From assembly GCA_020081605.1 (NCBI GenBank), contig JAHREC010000018.1, positions 5,022,001-5,086,000 on the forward strand: 64,000 nt of DNA. The letters run 5' to 3'. Below the pieces are notes generated by a model that did no database searches, was not told the origin of the DNA, and was given only the letters and a program-made list of their open reading frames with translations. Position 1 is the stretch's first letter; every line of letters begins with the position of its first letter. The DNA is from Albifimbria verrucaria. Its lineage: Eukaryota; Ascomycota; Sordariomycetes; Hypocreales; Stachybotryaceae. The position numbers and the translations under genes were made by a program. This document shows, one piece after another, positions 10,991-23,694 of the stretch.

Positions 10991-13900
10991 ATGGCTCCGT
11001 CATATATCCGCGTCCCTGCGAAGGACAGCGACACCGGGTCCGGTCTTTTATCGGCTCGGTCCGCCCATTTCGCGACCACCACCCTACGAGTGGGTGGCAT
11101 GACGTGAGTTTCTCTAAATCTGCCCTCCGGCATTCCCGGTGTCTCTTAACTTCTCCCCACCGCCTCCCATAAACTAACACGATTTCTCCTAAAAGATGCG
11201 GCGCATGTACATCCGCTGTTGAAGCAGGCTTCAAGGACGTCGACGGTGTTGGTCGCGTTTCCGTTAGCCTCGTCATGGAGCGCGCCGTTATCACGCACGA
11301 CCCCAAATCATCTCGGCCGAACAGATCCAAGAAATCATCGAGGACCGCGGCTTCGACGCTGAGGTCCTCGCCACCGACCTACCCAGTCCTCTCGTGTCGC
11401 GGTTCTCAAGCGAAAAAGGCCAAGATGCCAACACGGCTACCACCACAGTCGCCATCCAGGGCATGACCTGTGGCGCATGCACCTCTGCCGTAGAGGGAGG
11501 CTTCAAGGATCTCCCTGGCCTCAAGCACTTCCAGATCTCCCTGCTCTCTGAGAGAGCTGTCATCCAACACGACCCAGAAGTTCTGCCGCCGAGCAAAATC
11601 GCCGAGATCATCGAGGATAGAGGTTTCGACGCTGAGGTCATCGACACCGTCATGGCTGATGCGAATGGCGCCGGTGCGCAGGAGGTCAACACCACAATTG
11701 CGACGACAACAGTTGCTATCGAAGGCATGACGTGCGGCGCATGCACGTCGGCGGTTGAGGGCGGTTTTAAAGGCGTTGATGGCGTGATAAAGTTCAACAT
11801 CAGCTTGCTTGCAGAGCGGGCCGTCATTACCCACGACGTGACCAAACTTACTGCCGAACAAATAGCCGAGACGATTGAGGACCGCGGTTTCGATGCCACA
11901 GTTCTCTCTACAGCATTCACTAACAATGAAGATACCAGCTCTTCGACTTCGCAGTTCAAGGTGTTCGGCTGCGCTGATGCCGCGGCTGCGAAGGCCCTGG
12001 AAGACAAGCTTGTGTCGATTCATGGCGTCAAGTCGGCTTCTCTGAGTCTTGCGACCGATCGTCTCACCATCAACCACCAACCCAGTGTCATTGGGCTTCG
12101 CGGCATCGTCGAGGCCATTGAGGCTGAAGGCTTGAATGCGCTTGTGGCCGATGGAGAAGATAACAGCGCGCAGCTGGAGTCTCTTGCGAAAACGCGTGAG
12201 ATCAACGAGTGGCGAACTGCCTTCAGGGTGTCGTTGACATTCGCCATCCCCGTGTTCATCGTCAACATGTTACTCCCCATGGGCCCTGAATTCCTGGACT
12301 TTGGCAGGCTTCGGCTGATACCCGGGATTTATCTGGGCGACATTATCTGCTTGGTTCTTACGATACCTGTTCAGTTCGGCATTGGAAAGCGTTTCTACAT
12401 CTCAGCGTATAAATCCATCAAGCACGGCTCTCCCACCATGGATGTTCTTGTCATCCTGGGTACTTCAGCCGCATTCTTCTTCAGTATAGCTGCTATGATT
12501 GTTTCTATGCTCATGCCTCCGCACTCACGACCAAGCACCATTTTCGACACCAGTACTATGCTCATCACCTTCATCACTCTGGGTCGATTCTTGGAGAACA
12601 GAGCCAAGGGCCAGACATCCAAGGCACTATCCCGCCTCATGTCACTGGCTCCATCAATGGCCACAATCTACACAGATCCTATCGCCGCGGAAAAGGCAGC
12701 AGAGGCCTGGGCCAAGTCGGCAGCTGAGCCCACGACCCCCAGAACTCCTATGGCGGCCGGACCTGGCGGCTCAGCACACGAGGAACAAGTCATCCCCACG
12801 GAATTACTTCAAGTAGGTGACATCGTCATTCTTAGGCCCGGCGACAAGATTCCAGCCGACGGTACTGTGGTCCGTGGCGAGACCTACACCGATGAGAGCA
12901 TGGTCACTGGTGAGGCTATGCCTGTTCAGAAGCGTATCGGCGACAACCTCATTGCTGGCACCGTCAACGGCCATGGACAGGCCGACTTCCGTGTCACCCG
13001 TGCAGGACGAGATACGCAACTCAGCCAGATTGTCAAGCTGGTACAGGAAGCTCAAACCAACCGAGCACCTATCCAGCAGGTGGCCGATACCGTAGCCGGT
13101 TACTTCGTACCCATGATTCTTGTCCTTGGACTTGGCACGTTCCTTGTGTGGATGGTTCTGAGCCATGTGCTGCCAAACCCACCCAAGCTCTTCCTTCAGG
13201 ACGCTAGTGGCGGAAAGATCATGGTGTGTGTGAAGTTGTGCATTTCCGTAATCGTATTCGCTTGTCCTTGCGCCCTGGGTCTGGCTACGCCAACCGCTGT
13301 CATGGTCGGCACTGGAATTGGCGCTGAGAACGGCATTCTCATTAAGGGAGGCGCTGCACTTGAACGGGCAACCAAGATTACTAAGATTGTGCTCGACAAG
13401 ACTGGTACAATCACATATGGCAAGATGAGCGTCGCTAAGAAGGTACTGAGTCCTACATGGGCGAACGATATCGACCAGGAGCGTCTCTGGTGGACCATTG
13501 TTGGTCTTGCGGAGATGGGCAGCGAGCACCCCATCGGCAAAGCTATCCTTCGAGCCTCCAAGGATGCGCTCGGTCTCGGATCCGAGGGTACGATCGAGGA
13601 AGCATTGGAGAGTTCAAGGCAACTGTTGGCAAGGGTATCAAGGCTCTAGTTGAACCAGCGCTCGGCCCTCAACGGGCTCGTTACACTGCTTTGATAGGCA
13701 GCACACGATTCCTTCAGCAGAACGGTGTTGATGTTCCTGAGGACGCGATCCTGGCCTCGGAAGAACTCAATTCCTCGGCACTCAAGAAATCCAAGACCTC
13801 TACGACCACGTCAACTGCTGGAACTACCAACATCTTCATCGCTGTGAACGGTCAGTACACTGGTCACCTCTGCCTTGCCGATACCATCAAGGAGGGTGCG

Positions 13901-14597
13901 GCTGTTGCTATCGCTGTGCTGCACCGTATGGGCATCAAGACGGCTATTGTTACTGGAGATCAGCGATCTACCGCATTGGCTGTTGCAGTGGCTGTCGGCA
14001 TCGCTCCTGAGGATGTGTACGCCGGCGTCAGCCCCGACGAGAAGCAGTCGATCATCAAGGAGATGCAAGAGCAGGGCGAAGTCATGGCAATGGTGGGCGA
14101 TGGCATTAACGACTCACCGGCGTTGGCAACAGCGGATGTAGGCATTGCGATGGCGAGTGGAACTGATGTGGCCATGGAGGCCGCGGATGTGGTTCTCATG
14201 CGCCCTACGGATATGATGGACATTCCAGCTGCGTTGCAACTTTCTCGCACGATTGTCAACCGTATCAAGCTGAACCTGGCTTGGGCATGTGTACAACGCC
14301 GTCGGTCTGCCTGTGGCCATGGGTCTATTCCTCCCGTTCGGCATCCACATGCACCCCATGATGGCCGGTTTGGCCATGGCTTGCAGCAGCGTTAGTGTCG
14401 TGTTCAGCAGTCTCCTGCTGAAGTTCTGGAAGCGCCCTCGCTGGATGCAGGATGCCGCAAACACCGGCCACCTCGAAGGCGACGGCCTCAAATGGATGAG
14501 CGGACGCGGAATCGTGGGCTGGTTCAAGGAGACCGTCATCAGGAGGGCGGGCAAGAAGGAGGAGGGCTATGTGCCTCTGGAGAATATGGAGGCGTAG
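10991..14597 (+). CDS. ccc2: P1B-type copper-transporting ATPase, Ccc2-like (three suspected frameshifts)
   Basis: Pumps cytosolic Cu(I) into the trans-Golgi lumen to load secreted copper enzymes. Start ATG at 10991 (MAPSYIRVPAKD). Three heavy-metal domains each carry GMTCGACTSAVE at about residues 36, 122 and 210; a fourth HMA-like fold (FKVFGCADAAAAKAL) lacks the CxxC. Then come membrane helices, phosphatase loop GESMVTGEAMPV-type (TDESMVTGEAMP), ion-site CPC in ACPCALGLATPT, phosphorylation site DKTGTIT, SEHPIGKAI, GDGINDSPALATADVG, and the last helix pair with FGIHMHPMMAG. About 1,170 residues. Intron 11104-11195 cuts inside the first GMT|CGAC. Suspected gaps: C run 11301-11304, GG 13598-13599 (EGSIGEFKATVG segment), and a TG repeat at 14288-14291 short by two (WACVYNAVGLP). 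Confidence 0.95.
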
Positions 14598-16316
14598 GGA
14601 TGAGAGAACATACACGACGAATCTGTACATATGACGGCAGCGTGGCTCTGCCGAGGATTCATTGCATGTGGGAGCGATATCTAGCGCGGTGTATTTTCCC
14701 GGTATATTAGGAGTTGGTCATTATGGCTCGGCCACTTTTACAATTTAGTACATTTTCTTTTGTTCATGTTGTTATCACGTCGCACATGACATGAAGTGAG
14801 GACCACATCAACCTGACAGAATGGCAGTTGCACAACGTCAACGTTCGCTCTTATGGATGTTCCCAGTAATCATCATGGCTTGGGTTATGGGCGTGGAACC
14901 CATGCAGATAAGCACCACCTCCAGGAACAGGCTACAACGAGGAAATATGCCAAAGCCTAACAGCGTAAGCTGATATTTGCAACGGTGGTCGGGCAACATA
15001 ATCTAAGACTCGGCCACTTCCGTAGAGAGCAAGAGGAGGAATAAATTGCAGGGAAGATCGAAGTCTTATCAACCAATAATGGAGCAGAACGCATGAAAGA
15101 TCACCCAACACTTCAGAGCCCTTGAGACCGTTGACGAAACCCCGGGAGAGGGCCAACAACGGACAGATCCGAAGGGCAAATGGATGCTGGCCCGGTAAAG
15201 CCATGGGCATTTGTCACTTGCGTACCTCTCGTTGTACCGGTACATGTCAGAGGAGTGTTTCCCCACAAGCCGAAAACCTGAAGCATTGCTCATCGTGCAT
15301 GCTCCAGTCGTGACGATAGGGATAGGGAGCCGGGGAGCCGCAATGCAGTACGTGTCGTTGTGATTTTTTGTGGAGAGATAGAGACGAAGAGCATGACGCG
15401 GCCCAGTTTCCTGCTTCTCCAGCTTTTCATATCCTGCGACACCGATGTCCACTGCCCTCTTTTTAGTGAGATAACGAAAAACAATTAGTTCGTGAACGCA
15501 GGGACGAGATGGTCAAGAGCATTGTTCTCCATACAAACGCGTAAGCAAGCGAGTCCGTGACCCCTGGAGCGTCTCCCGTTTTTAGCATCGGCGAAAGGCT
15601 ACGCGGAAGCAACGGCGGGATGTGGGTTGGGGAGAAAGGAAGAAAAAGAGGAGACGAGCTTCTTGGGTGTCGCAGGACAGGCGGATGCCTACTAGCTCAA
15701 ATGGAAAAGAGTGTGGGTAGGGTGGGTTTGCCTTGGTTGGAAGTAGCCAAGATCAGCTGGTGGTATGATGGTGAAGTGTCTTGGATCTTGGCTGCGTCTA
15801 ACCCTGGGCTTTGCGTAATGTCTGGATGTGGATGTGGTGACTTGTTTCTGCATATCCAGTCGTTCTCAATCCTATCTGTAAGTGAAACAAGGAAGAAAGC
15901 TGATCTATGTGGTATATCTATATCGAGGTACAAGAAAGACAAAAAACCCTCGCTGGGTTTCAACGACAAGGGAACGTAACAAAGATAGCTGCTGTGACAG
16001 GCAGTTGCAATACATGGCCTTCGCATGGATATACATGCGTAGTGAGCAGCCAGCTCGGCAGGATGTCTCTGCTCGTGAATGAGCTCCACAGTGATGAGTG
16101 GGCGGCCACATGGTAAAAGGACAAGAATAGAGTACAGAGAAGGCAAAACCCGGTTTCCCAAAAATCCCCTGAAGACGCCGATTGTATGCCGCATGTCAAC
16201 CAAGACAAAATCATTTCCCTTGCCCATGATGCATTCCAGTCCACCCGCTAGCTGGTGAAGGATACAGCTTATGGGAGGGGTTAGCGGTAGATAGAAGCTT
16301 TCCATCCACCGATTCT
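14598..16316. other. 1.7 kb spacer between convergent genes, nothing recognised
   Basis: Tail-to-tail interval. Frames up to about 200 codons exist on the minus strand (15697-16305), but they show no domain and read through AT-rich DNA. I annotate no gene. Confidence 0.45.
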
Positions 16317-18195
16317 TTAGTCGTGCCTTTGCAATTTCTTCGTGCTTTGCTGTACGCTCTCCAAAGGCACAGCGATTGCGCGATGTGTGTTTTCATTATT
16401 GCTTGGGTTCCTCGGTTTTCTTCTCCGTCTCCTCCTTCTTGGGGCTTCCTTTGGCGGCTGTTCACTCTTCGGCTCCTCTACCTTCTTGGTAGCTTCGGAG
16501 CGATCACCCTTGAAGAGGGTCTCCTCGTACTCTCCGCAAACTTCGCTCCAGGGCACGAATGTGGTGCCGTTAACATCCGACCAAGCACCGCCATAGGGGT
16601 CGTGGAGAGTCGTCTCGTTGGGGAACCAGGTCTTAGGTGCCCAGTAGCGACCATCGATAGGCTCGTTCCAGATGAGGTCACCCTTCTGGGACGACTTGAT
16701 GGCGGCCTTGATCAGAGGTCGAACCCATGGGTAGAACCAGAGTTTGGTGTACTCGGGATCAATGGGATCCTTGGGGCCGGTACAGTGCCATAGAGCGTAA
16801 ATGTTCTGCGAGACGAAGTTGGTACCGAGCTTGACAGACTTGATCCAGCTGCTCGAATCGGAACCTGGGTGGGCGTCGGAAATATCGTCATACAGTCTGC
16901 TCATGCTTGAGACGACAGTAGGAGGCATTTGGATATCATAGGGCTCGAAGTCGTCGCCTTGTTCGAACATGTCACGGGACTGACTAGCGGTGTGGTTGGC
17001 GCCATTGAACTGCATGTAACCAAAGAAGGGCTCGTAACCGGCCTTGGTCTGGAACAAGGCAGACTCGTAATCAATGGAGATATGGAACTCGGTCTGCTGG
17101 TCGTCCTGGCGAAGGCGAGGGACCCTCCTATCGTTGTTGTCACCCTTGAGCTCGGCCTCCTTGCCGAAATCGCGAGCTCGATAGTATTCCTGGCGACCCC
17201 AGACGTTGGCGAGGTAGAACTGGTCCGACTCGCTATACTTATTATCCGCGTCGTACGTCAACTCGATCTCCTCCATGGTGCCGTCAACAAGCGTCCTCAC
17301 GTCGGCGATGGGACCAATGAGGGTGCCCGAGTTCAGCCAGCGTGGGTCAGCGTAGAACATCTCGCCATTGCCTGACTTGGGACCGAAGGCCTTGTCAGGG
17401 AAACTTGAGCTGGGAACAGCCCAGCATCGGGCCTCGTTGTAGTCAATGGGCCAGCAGATCTTGTCAGGGCCCCAGAAGATGGTTTGGCGGAGCCCACGAG
17501 CGCGCGCATCCTTAACACTCAGACCGAAGTGCTTAGCGAGACGTGCGTCGGCATTGTTAGCCAACTGGAAGTAACGCTCAACCATAACTTGGGGCGGCAG
17601 CTGCATGATCACATCGTAACCGTCAACGATGGCAACGAGGTCATCGTCTTCATGATCCTCTAGCTTCCTCAGGTAGTGCTGGATAGCGCGCAGCTTAGCC
17701 AAGTGCGTCTTGTGGGCGTCGAGGAGACCAGTGCCGTGCCATCCGAGGAGCATAGGGACCGGGTAGCGGTTCGCGATGGATGAGACGACATTGTAGCAGA
17801 GCTTGACGTTGGCTTGGCTGGCAGGGATTAGGAAATGCAGTTGCGAGGTCTTGATCTTGTTGTCTGATTCGACGGCAACATCCTTGTTTTCTTGAGCCGG
17901 AGGTGAAGGTGCTTGAGACTTGTCACCGTCGGCGGTGTTGGACTTGTGAGGATGATGTTCTTGAACCGTTCCTATACACGAGCATTGGTTAGCGTCCGGA
18001 CAAGGGCCCCTAACGCGATCAAGATAGTGACAAGGCGGTCGTTGGCAAAGATGCCCAAGGACGGGAGGAGGAAGAAGATGAAAGAGTAAAATGACGTACC
18101 GGATCGAAAACAGGGGCCGAGGAGAGTGCAATGACGATAACCAGGAGGACGCAAACACCAACGATGAGGTTGCGCCGGTTCCAATTGGTTATCAT
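16317..18195 (-). CDS. PLOD-like glycosyltransferase, type II membrane protein
   Basis: Resembles the glycosyltransferase domain of animal procollagen-lysine hydroxylases (PLOD/LH family): LHFLIPASQANVKLCYNVVS, acidic metal-site segment VAIVDGYDVIM, FWGPDKICWPID, PRWLNSGTLIGPIADV, a DQFYLANVW segment and ISIDYESALFQT. The first exon (from ATG 18195, MITNWNRRN) encodes one hydrophobic helix (LIVGVCVLLVIVIALSSAP) after a short basic stretch, so it is a Golgi/ER signal anchor. An intron of about 180 nt follows (ends near 17971). The C-terminus is Lys/Glu-rich, then polybasic (PRRRRRRRKPR). One base seems missing near 17950 in the stem after the intron. About 590 residues. Donor and acceptor sugars are unknown, and no collagen is expected in fungi. 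Confidence 0.8.
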
Positions 18196-18510
18196 TTTGA
18201 ATAGAAGAAGAAAAAAAGAGCGTGCACGTCAACGTCGTATCAAGGAGTGTGGAGGGGGCCTAGGGAGCCGGGGAGAAAATCGAATCGACTAAATAGGACT
18301 TAAAAGGAAACAGACGAAACGAAGAGACGAGAGGAGAGAAAGAAAGAGAAAGTGAAGATGAAGAACAAACAGGCCCTGGTTCAGAAGGGAGGGAACGAGA
18401 CGAAGGATGACAGTGACAATCCGCTTGTTGGTGGTGCAGAAGCAAAGACAGACACACCCAAGGCAAGGCGAGACAGTGCAGATGACAGCTGCTTGTGTCA
18501 AAGGTTGCTT

Positions 18511-18640
18511 GCTGGTGGTGCTGGTGGTGGTGCTGGTGGTGCTGGGCCCTGGGCATGGTGAGCATGGGCATCGGGGTGGGCTTAAGTTGTACGTCCATGG
18601 CCATGCATCCATCCCATCCCCATCCCCATCCCATCTATTG
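18511..18640. repeat. microsatellites (GCTGGT)n and (CATCCC)n
   Basis: GCTGGTGGT-type repeats at about 18511-18543 and CATCCC/CATCCCC repeats at about 18604-18638, upstream of the glycosyltransferase gene. Confidence 0.75.
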
Positions 18641-21598
18641 TGATGTGATGTGGGTAAGTCCAAGGTGAGCGTCAGGCCAAGCCCAGCCAAGCCAAGTCTT
18701 GTTCCGGGGTGTCTCTTGGCATCTCACAGTGACGATACAATGAGGTACTTTGCACGCTTGCGTACTCGATACTTTCTCCGGGCAGCATACGTCAGGCCAA
18801 AATGGCCGTTCTCAGAGACATCTATCTTTGTATCGGTACATTGGGCTCGTCGGCCTATGTACCCTTTTCTTTCCTCTCCTCTCCCCTCCTCTCCTTTTAG
18901 CACACTCGCTAGACGCCAGGAGATGGGGAATTACCATTCTATTCCACACGTTACGGGCCCTTTTTTTCTTCCTTATTTTCTTCGATGGGTAAGGTGTCCA
19001 GAGTTGGTGACGGCCCTCCCTGCCAGTGGTGGTCGAACGAGTTGACCAGCAGCCAGTTGTTAATCGCCTTAGCTCTGTCGCCTGGCCTAAGATAGACCTT
19101 CTGGCCTTGTCCTCTTTCGCCCAGGTTTGCGAATCATATGTTAGCTCGCACATTTGGATCCGGATGTCTAAGACGTCTGGACAACGGACTAGGCGACTGC
19201 TGCATTTGGTGAGCTCGCACACGCACAGAGACGACAGCCAAATGTACCGCCACTCGACATGCTTGCAACCAGCTACCCGTCGAGGTGGACCGGATGCGTG
19301 CAAGCGACTCTCCACAGTGCACAGAGACCTCCCTATGTTGCTTACTCAAGGCTCGTCTGATCCTTCACGAGCATGGGTCGTTGGGAGCAGGCAGGGCTGA
19401 CAAGCATACTGTGTGCAGTCCTCGAATCACATAGGGCGAGGCCACCAGGCGCGGGTACCTCAAGTTTCGGAGCAGTAGGATCATCCTCATCCTGCCAGGG
19501 GTACCACCAGGCCGGCCGGGCTCCTGATGCACGGCCGTGAGACCGGACAGAGCAGCTGTGCGCAAGGGATGGAAAAGGGTCCAATGGGGCATCTCTGTGC
19601 GACTCTTCGAAGAGCCATCAGGCAGATAATCTGGGAGTTGAGCATGGATGTCTGCGCCGAAAGGGTGAACCATTCGACAAAAACAGCTTGCGGCTGTCCC
19701 ATGCCTTGCACTATTGCACCTGCTACTACTGCCCAACGCTTGCTAGTGCCCGCTTCATGTGCTGATTAGATGGAGATCATTCATCTATCAGCCGTCGCCC
19801 AGCGAATGCTAGCGCTGCGCCATACAACGCCATTGCTTCAGCCTATACTGCGACCGAAATGCACCCACGAAACGAAAGAAAAGCACCGAGGAGCCAAACT
19901 CCTTCAGGCTCTGCCTACTGCCCTTGAGAAAGTCGTTGGAGATATTACCTGCGACGAGCCCAGGACAAGTAAGACCACCCTCATATTGCACGAGCGTGCG
20001 ACATGCGCACACCAAAGAGCCGAGACATGCCTATTGTTAAGCTTGTACCTGCAGCGTGCTTACTTGCCCGTCTTGTGAAAAAAGAAATGAAGAAAAAAAT
20101 AGTTGAGCCTCTGCAGGCATTGCATTTGTGGGTTAGCCCTTCAGCCTCGGCGCTTGCCTAGTTGAACGCCTGCTCGCCCCTGCATGGAACCGTTGCAGGA
20201 AAGGGGATGGAAGGCGGGAAAAGGAAACCCAGCCAAAAGTGCCGGTAGACAGTACAGTACAGTACAGTGCCTGCTGCATCCGTACTCCGTGACGAGCAGA
20301 GAGCCTATGGCGGTGTCTCCCCAGTGGCCTTCTTCCGGCAGTCCCGTGCGTGGGAAATGAACATGGGTGGATCAAAAGGGAACTGCCAGATGAGGGTCAT
20401 GGTCGCACACAAATAGGCCCAGTCAATAATAATCGCTAATCAAAGGGGGCGGGAGGGAGACTTGGTTCAAGTGCTGATGGGCCCAAGACGATTTGGGAAA
20501 CCCTTGAGCTGTGCTGCAGAAGAATAGGGAGGGTCGCCAAAGTCCCAGCAGGAAGCCATGCCTGTGGAAGCCCTCATGGAACAGACATCTATTGTACTCT
20601 CCCGTCACGTTTCTTCAGGAATGGATCTGTTTATGCCGCTTCCTTGATTTCAGCGTGGCCGAACGGGGACGGCCCATCAAGCTACAGGTTGGTGACTCCA
20701 GTTGGGGAGCGAGGGCCAAGACAGAGTCCCGGTGGCTAGTGTTCTCTGTCTTTCTACGTCCCTCCCCGGCCCCTTGCAGGCACGGTGAATCCGTCAAGAC
20801 ACTGGGATCGGGATCTTATCTTATCCCGCGCATTATATCCATGTGTGATAGAATTGCTCTAAATCAACGGACCTCTTGTCCGAGGAGGCAGCCTAGACAG
20901 CATTTTTTCACATTTGTACAATTGCGGCGACCTACAAGGCAAGGGACTTCGATTCATATGACTCGGAACCGCAACAAGGGCTGGGATATTGTGATGTGAG
21001 GCTTGCCTCAGCCGCAACCGACCGGTCTTCGGAAACGGCCAAGGCCGTTCTCTCCTGCCGGGACCGGGCGTGTGAGGTCTTCGTGCCGGTTTCCAGTTTT
21101 TATCTTGGCGATGTCGTGCTAGGGCAGAGCAATGCGCGGAGCTCGGGGAAGAAGAGAATCAGTCAAGAAACGGCAGCCAATGTGCTAGGGAGAAAGGGCC
21201 AGTCGGAAACGGTCAGCGTCGACAAGAGTTTGGAGGGCCAGTGGTCCAATGGTCCAGCCTTGGCTGAGATGGGGCCCAGACCCCCTGCCAAGTTATCTCG
21301 GGCGAATCCCACGCCTGGGAACGGTTGTGAGGAAATGAGAATGGGTCCCGGGTCGCAACGCCGTGCCGCCCACAGTGCGTCATCGGCAGCTAGTGGAAGA
21401 GACGAGTGCAGTGGTATTATGTACTATGTAGAAAGCAGGCAAACGCGTTCCGTCATTTACCTGTGCCAGCCAGCGATTCGAGCCAAGAGGCGGTGTTGGG
21501 CTTCTGGCTTGGCGCTGACCTCGCGAAGCGTCTCAGCCTTGGTTTTGCCACAGACAGGCACGAGCCCCAGCGTCGCTGGCTGTTGAGCATCTTGGATG

Positions 21599-21822
21599 TG
21601 TACTGTGCTGTGCTGTGCTGTGCTGTACTGTGGCATGGGGCGGTGGCTGGTTGAGGTGAGGCTGAGAGGCGGCATTGTTTGCTGCCTTGTGCAGTTTCTG
21701 ACAGACAGCTTCGAAGCTACTGTAGATTCTGAGCCGCTACTTGCCAAATTTAGCAACGAGTTAAGAGGGGCCGACCTGGATGCAGTACAGCACATACAGC
21801 ACAAGCACAGTACAGTACAGGC
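21599..21822. repeat. inverted repeat built from CTGTACTG / CAGTACAG motifs
   Basis: TGTGCTGTACTG at 21619-21630, inside a TGCTG array (21599-21633), has an exact reverse complement at 21783-21794, inside a CAGTACAG/CAGCAC array ending near 21821. The loop is about 150 nt. Related CAGTACAGTACAG tracts occur at 20249-20269, and single copies near 22641 and 22711. Confidence 0.75.
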
Positions 21823-23694
21823 TGCGCTCCCACGAGGGATGGATGCTGGAGTCGAAGTGGATGGGCGAACTGTGGGCGACTGTGGGCGGGTTGTGGGATG
21901 GAATGTTTAAATCCGACAATCCGATACGTCTCAGGTACAGACTGGCTGGGCAAAAGACGCTTGGCCTTGGCCAACCATGATCCGATCCGCCCACATGCCA
22001 GCGCTCCACCCATCATGATCCATACAATCCATCCATCCATCTTACATCCAGCCAGCTCCCAATGTACTTACTATGTGGTTGCCAAACAGAAATGAATGCG
22101 CGGTTGCTGGCCTCGTATCGTCGCATTGCACGTCTTCGTATCAGGAGTGAGGAGGGGGCCTTGATACGGGATCCCATCGCAGCATCGTCTATCATTTCTC
22201 TTTTCTTCCATCTTTCCTAACCTAGTGTTATTATGTGATCTTTTTTTTCTCTCTCTCTCTCCTTCCCACCACAGCACTTCGTCTAGTTCCTTGGCTACCT
22301 GCCCATTACCTCACTTCATTTACCATCGGTCTGCGAACAACCATGGATTTTGTGGACACCAGGGCGGTCCCAGCGAAAACGTCCTTGTTCCGCGGCTCTC
22401 CCACCGGCTGGTGGAGAGGCAGAGGGCTTTGATCAATCCCTTTCACATTAGCCTGGCAACGTCTTAACCCGTCCATGAAAACAATTTGGCATGACATGAC
22501 ATGGCGGATGCTCGTGGTGGAAAACGACCGTTCTTGGAACAATCCACTTTGCTTTGCCTGGGCATTGCTTGCAAATAACATCACATCAGCATCACTATCG
22601 TGAGAACCCACTGCTTACCGTGCTGAAAGCGCATTGCCAGAACTGTACAGTGCATTTGGCGGTATGCGCAGGGCACGTCCATCCATTCATGCCTTTCCAT
22701 CGTAGCCCTTTGTACTGTACATCCCAGACGCTGAGGGAACCCCTGGAGTTAGTTTTTTTCTCCTACTCCGGCTTACCTGTATGGGCAGTGGCTAGATGCC
22801 GCCTCTAATTACCCTCTCGACTTTTCCCTTGTTCCCCTGTCAGGAAACGCATTTGATGTAGATTTCGTGCATTCAGTGATAGCCTAAAAGTATGTGTTTC
22901 TTATCTCGTGTCATGTTCCTGCCTGCTGTGCCTCACTGATACATACATTGATCTCTTTTTTTTTTTTCTTTCGCCTTTCTTATTCTTACTGTACCTTTAC
23001 CCCGATACTCTCTGTTGAGGTACTGGAGTGCCTGTGCGTGTGCTTTGTGCTAGACAGCCCCCTGTCCTCTCTCTAGTGCCCCCATGCTTGGCTTAGGCTG
23101 TGCCAAGCCCCTTCCTTTCCCCCTCCCTCCCCAATCCTCGCCCCCGGTCAGCACATACGTCTAGCAGTAACCTTACACTGCGCCATCACTAAATCTGGGT
23201 GTGGTGTATGCTGAGGTCGACTCCTTTTTCTCTTGGCCCTCCACCTCTCTCTTAGCCAATCCTCGCTCATCTACGTCGGTCTCTTTTTCTCTCCTTTCTA
23301 ACCCCTTCTCCCCCTCCTCTTCCTTCTCAGCCTTGACGAAGTCTTCTTTTTGACACTTTTCTTTTCCGGTGTCCATCCGATTTCATCAATCTCCCTAGGA
23401 GGCCCTGTGTTACTGTCTTTTCTGTCCCGTCCCTTTCGCTGCCTTCGCTCCTTTACGGCCGACTTCTCCTTTACACGCAAAAGCCAAACAGGTTGCGCTA
23501 GTTCTCGTGGCTTACGTATTTACGACTTGAGAAGGAGAGACTTCGACCTTTATTTGTTCTTCTCCAACCTTGACTGGCTTGGAGCGTGCCCTCTTAGGTG
23601 ATTAGGAGCAAGCCGAACAAACCTACATATCCAGCCCGTCGCCTCATCGATACCCGACCGCGTAATCCCCACACTACCTACCAACACCACAGAG

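Larger units (their letters stand above)
18196..23694. other. 5.5 kb gene-free stretch with short repeats
   Basis: No gene recognised despite several 100-200 codon frames (for example 20511-20999 and 20996-21586, plus), which lack domains and coding bias. It holds GGT/GCT and CATCCC microsatellites near 18.5-18.64 kb, an inverted CTGTACTG motif pair at 21.6-21.8 kb with related motifs elsewhere, a T12 run at 22956-22967, and about 800 bp of pyrimidine-rich DNA before the transporter that is probably promoter and leader. Confidence 0.5.

Noticed and set aside
20511..21586. 162- and 196-codon plus frames
   Set aside because: Low-quality amino-acid composition, no splice or domain signals, and repeat-rich DNA.
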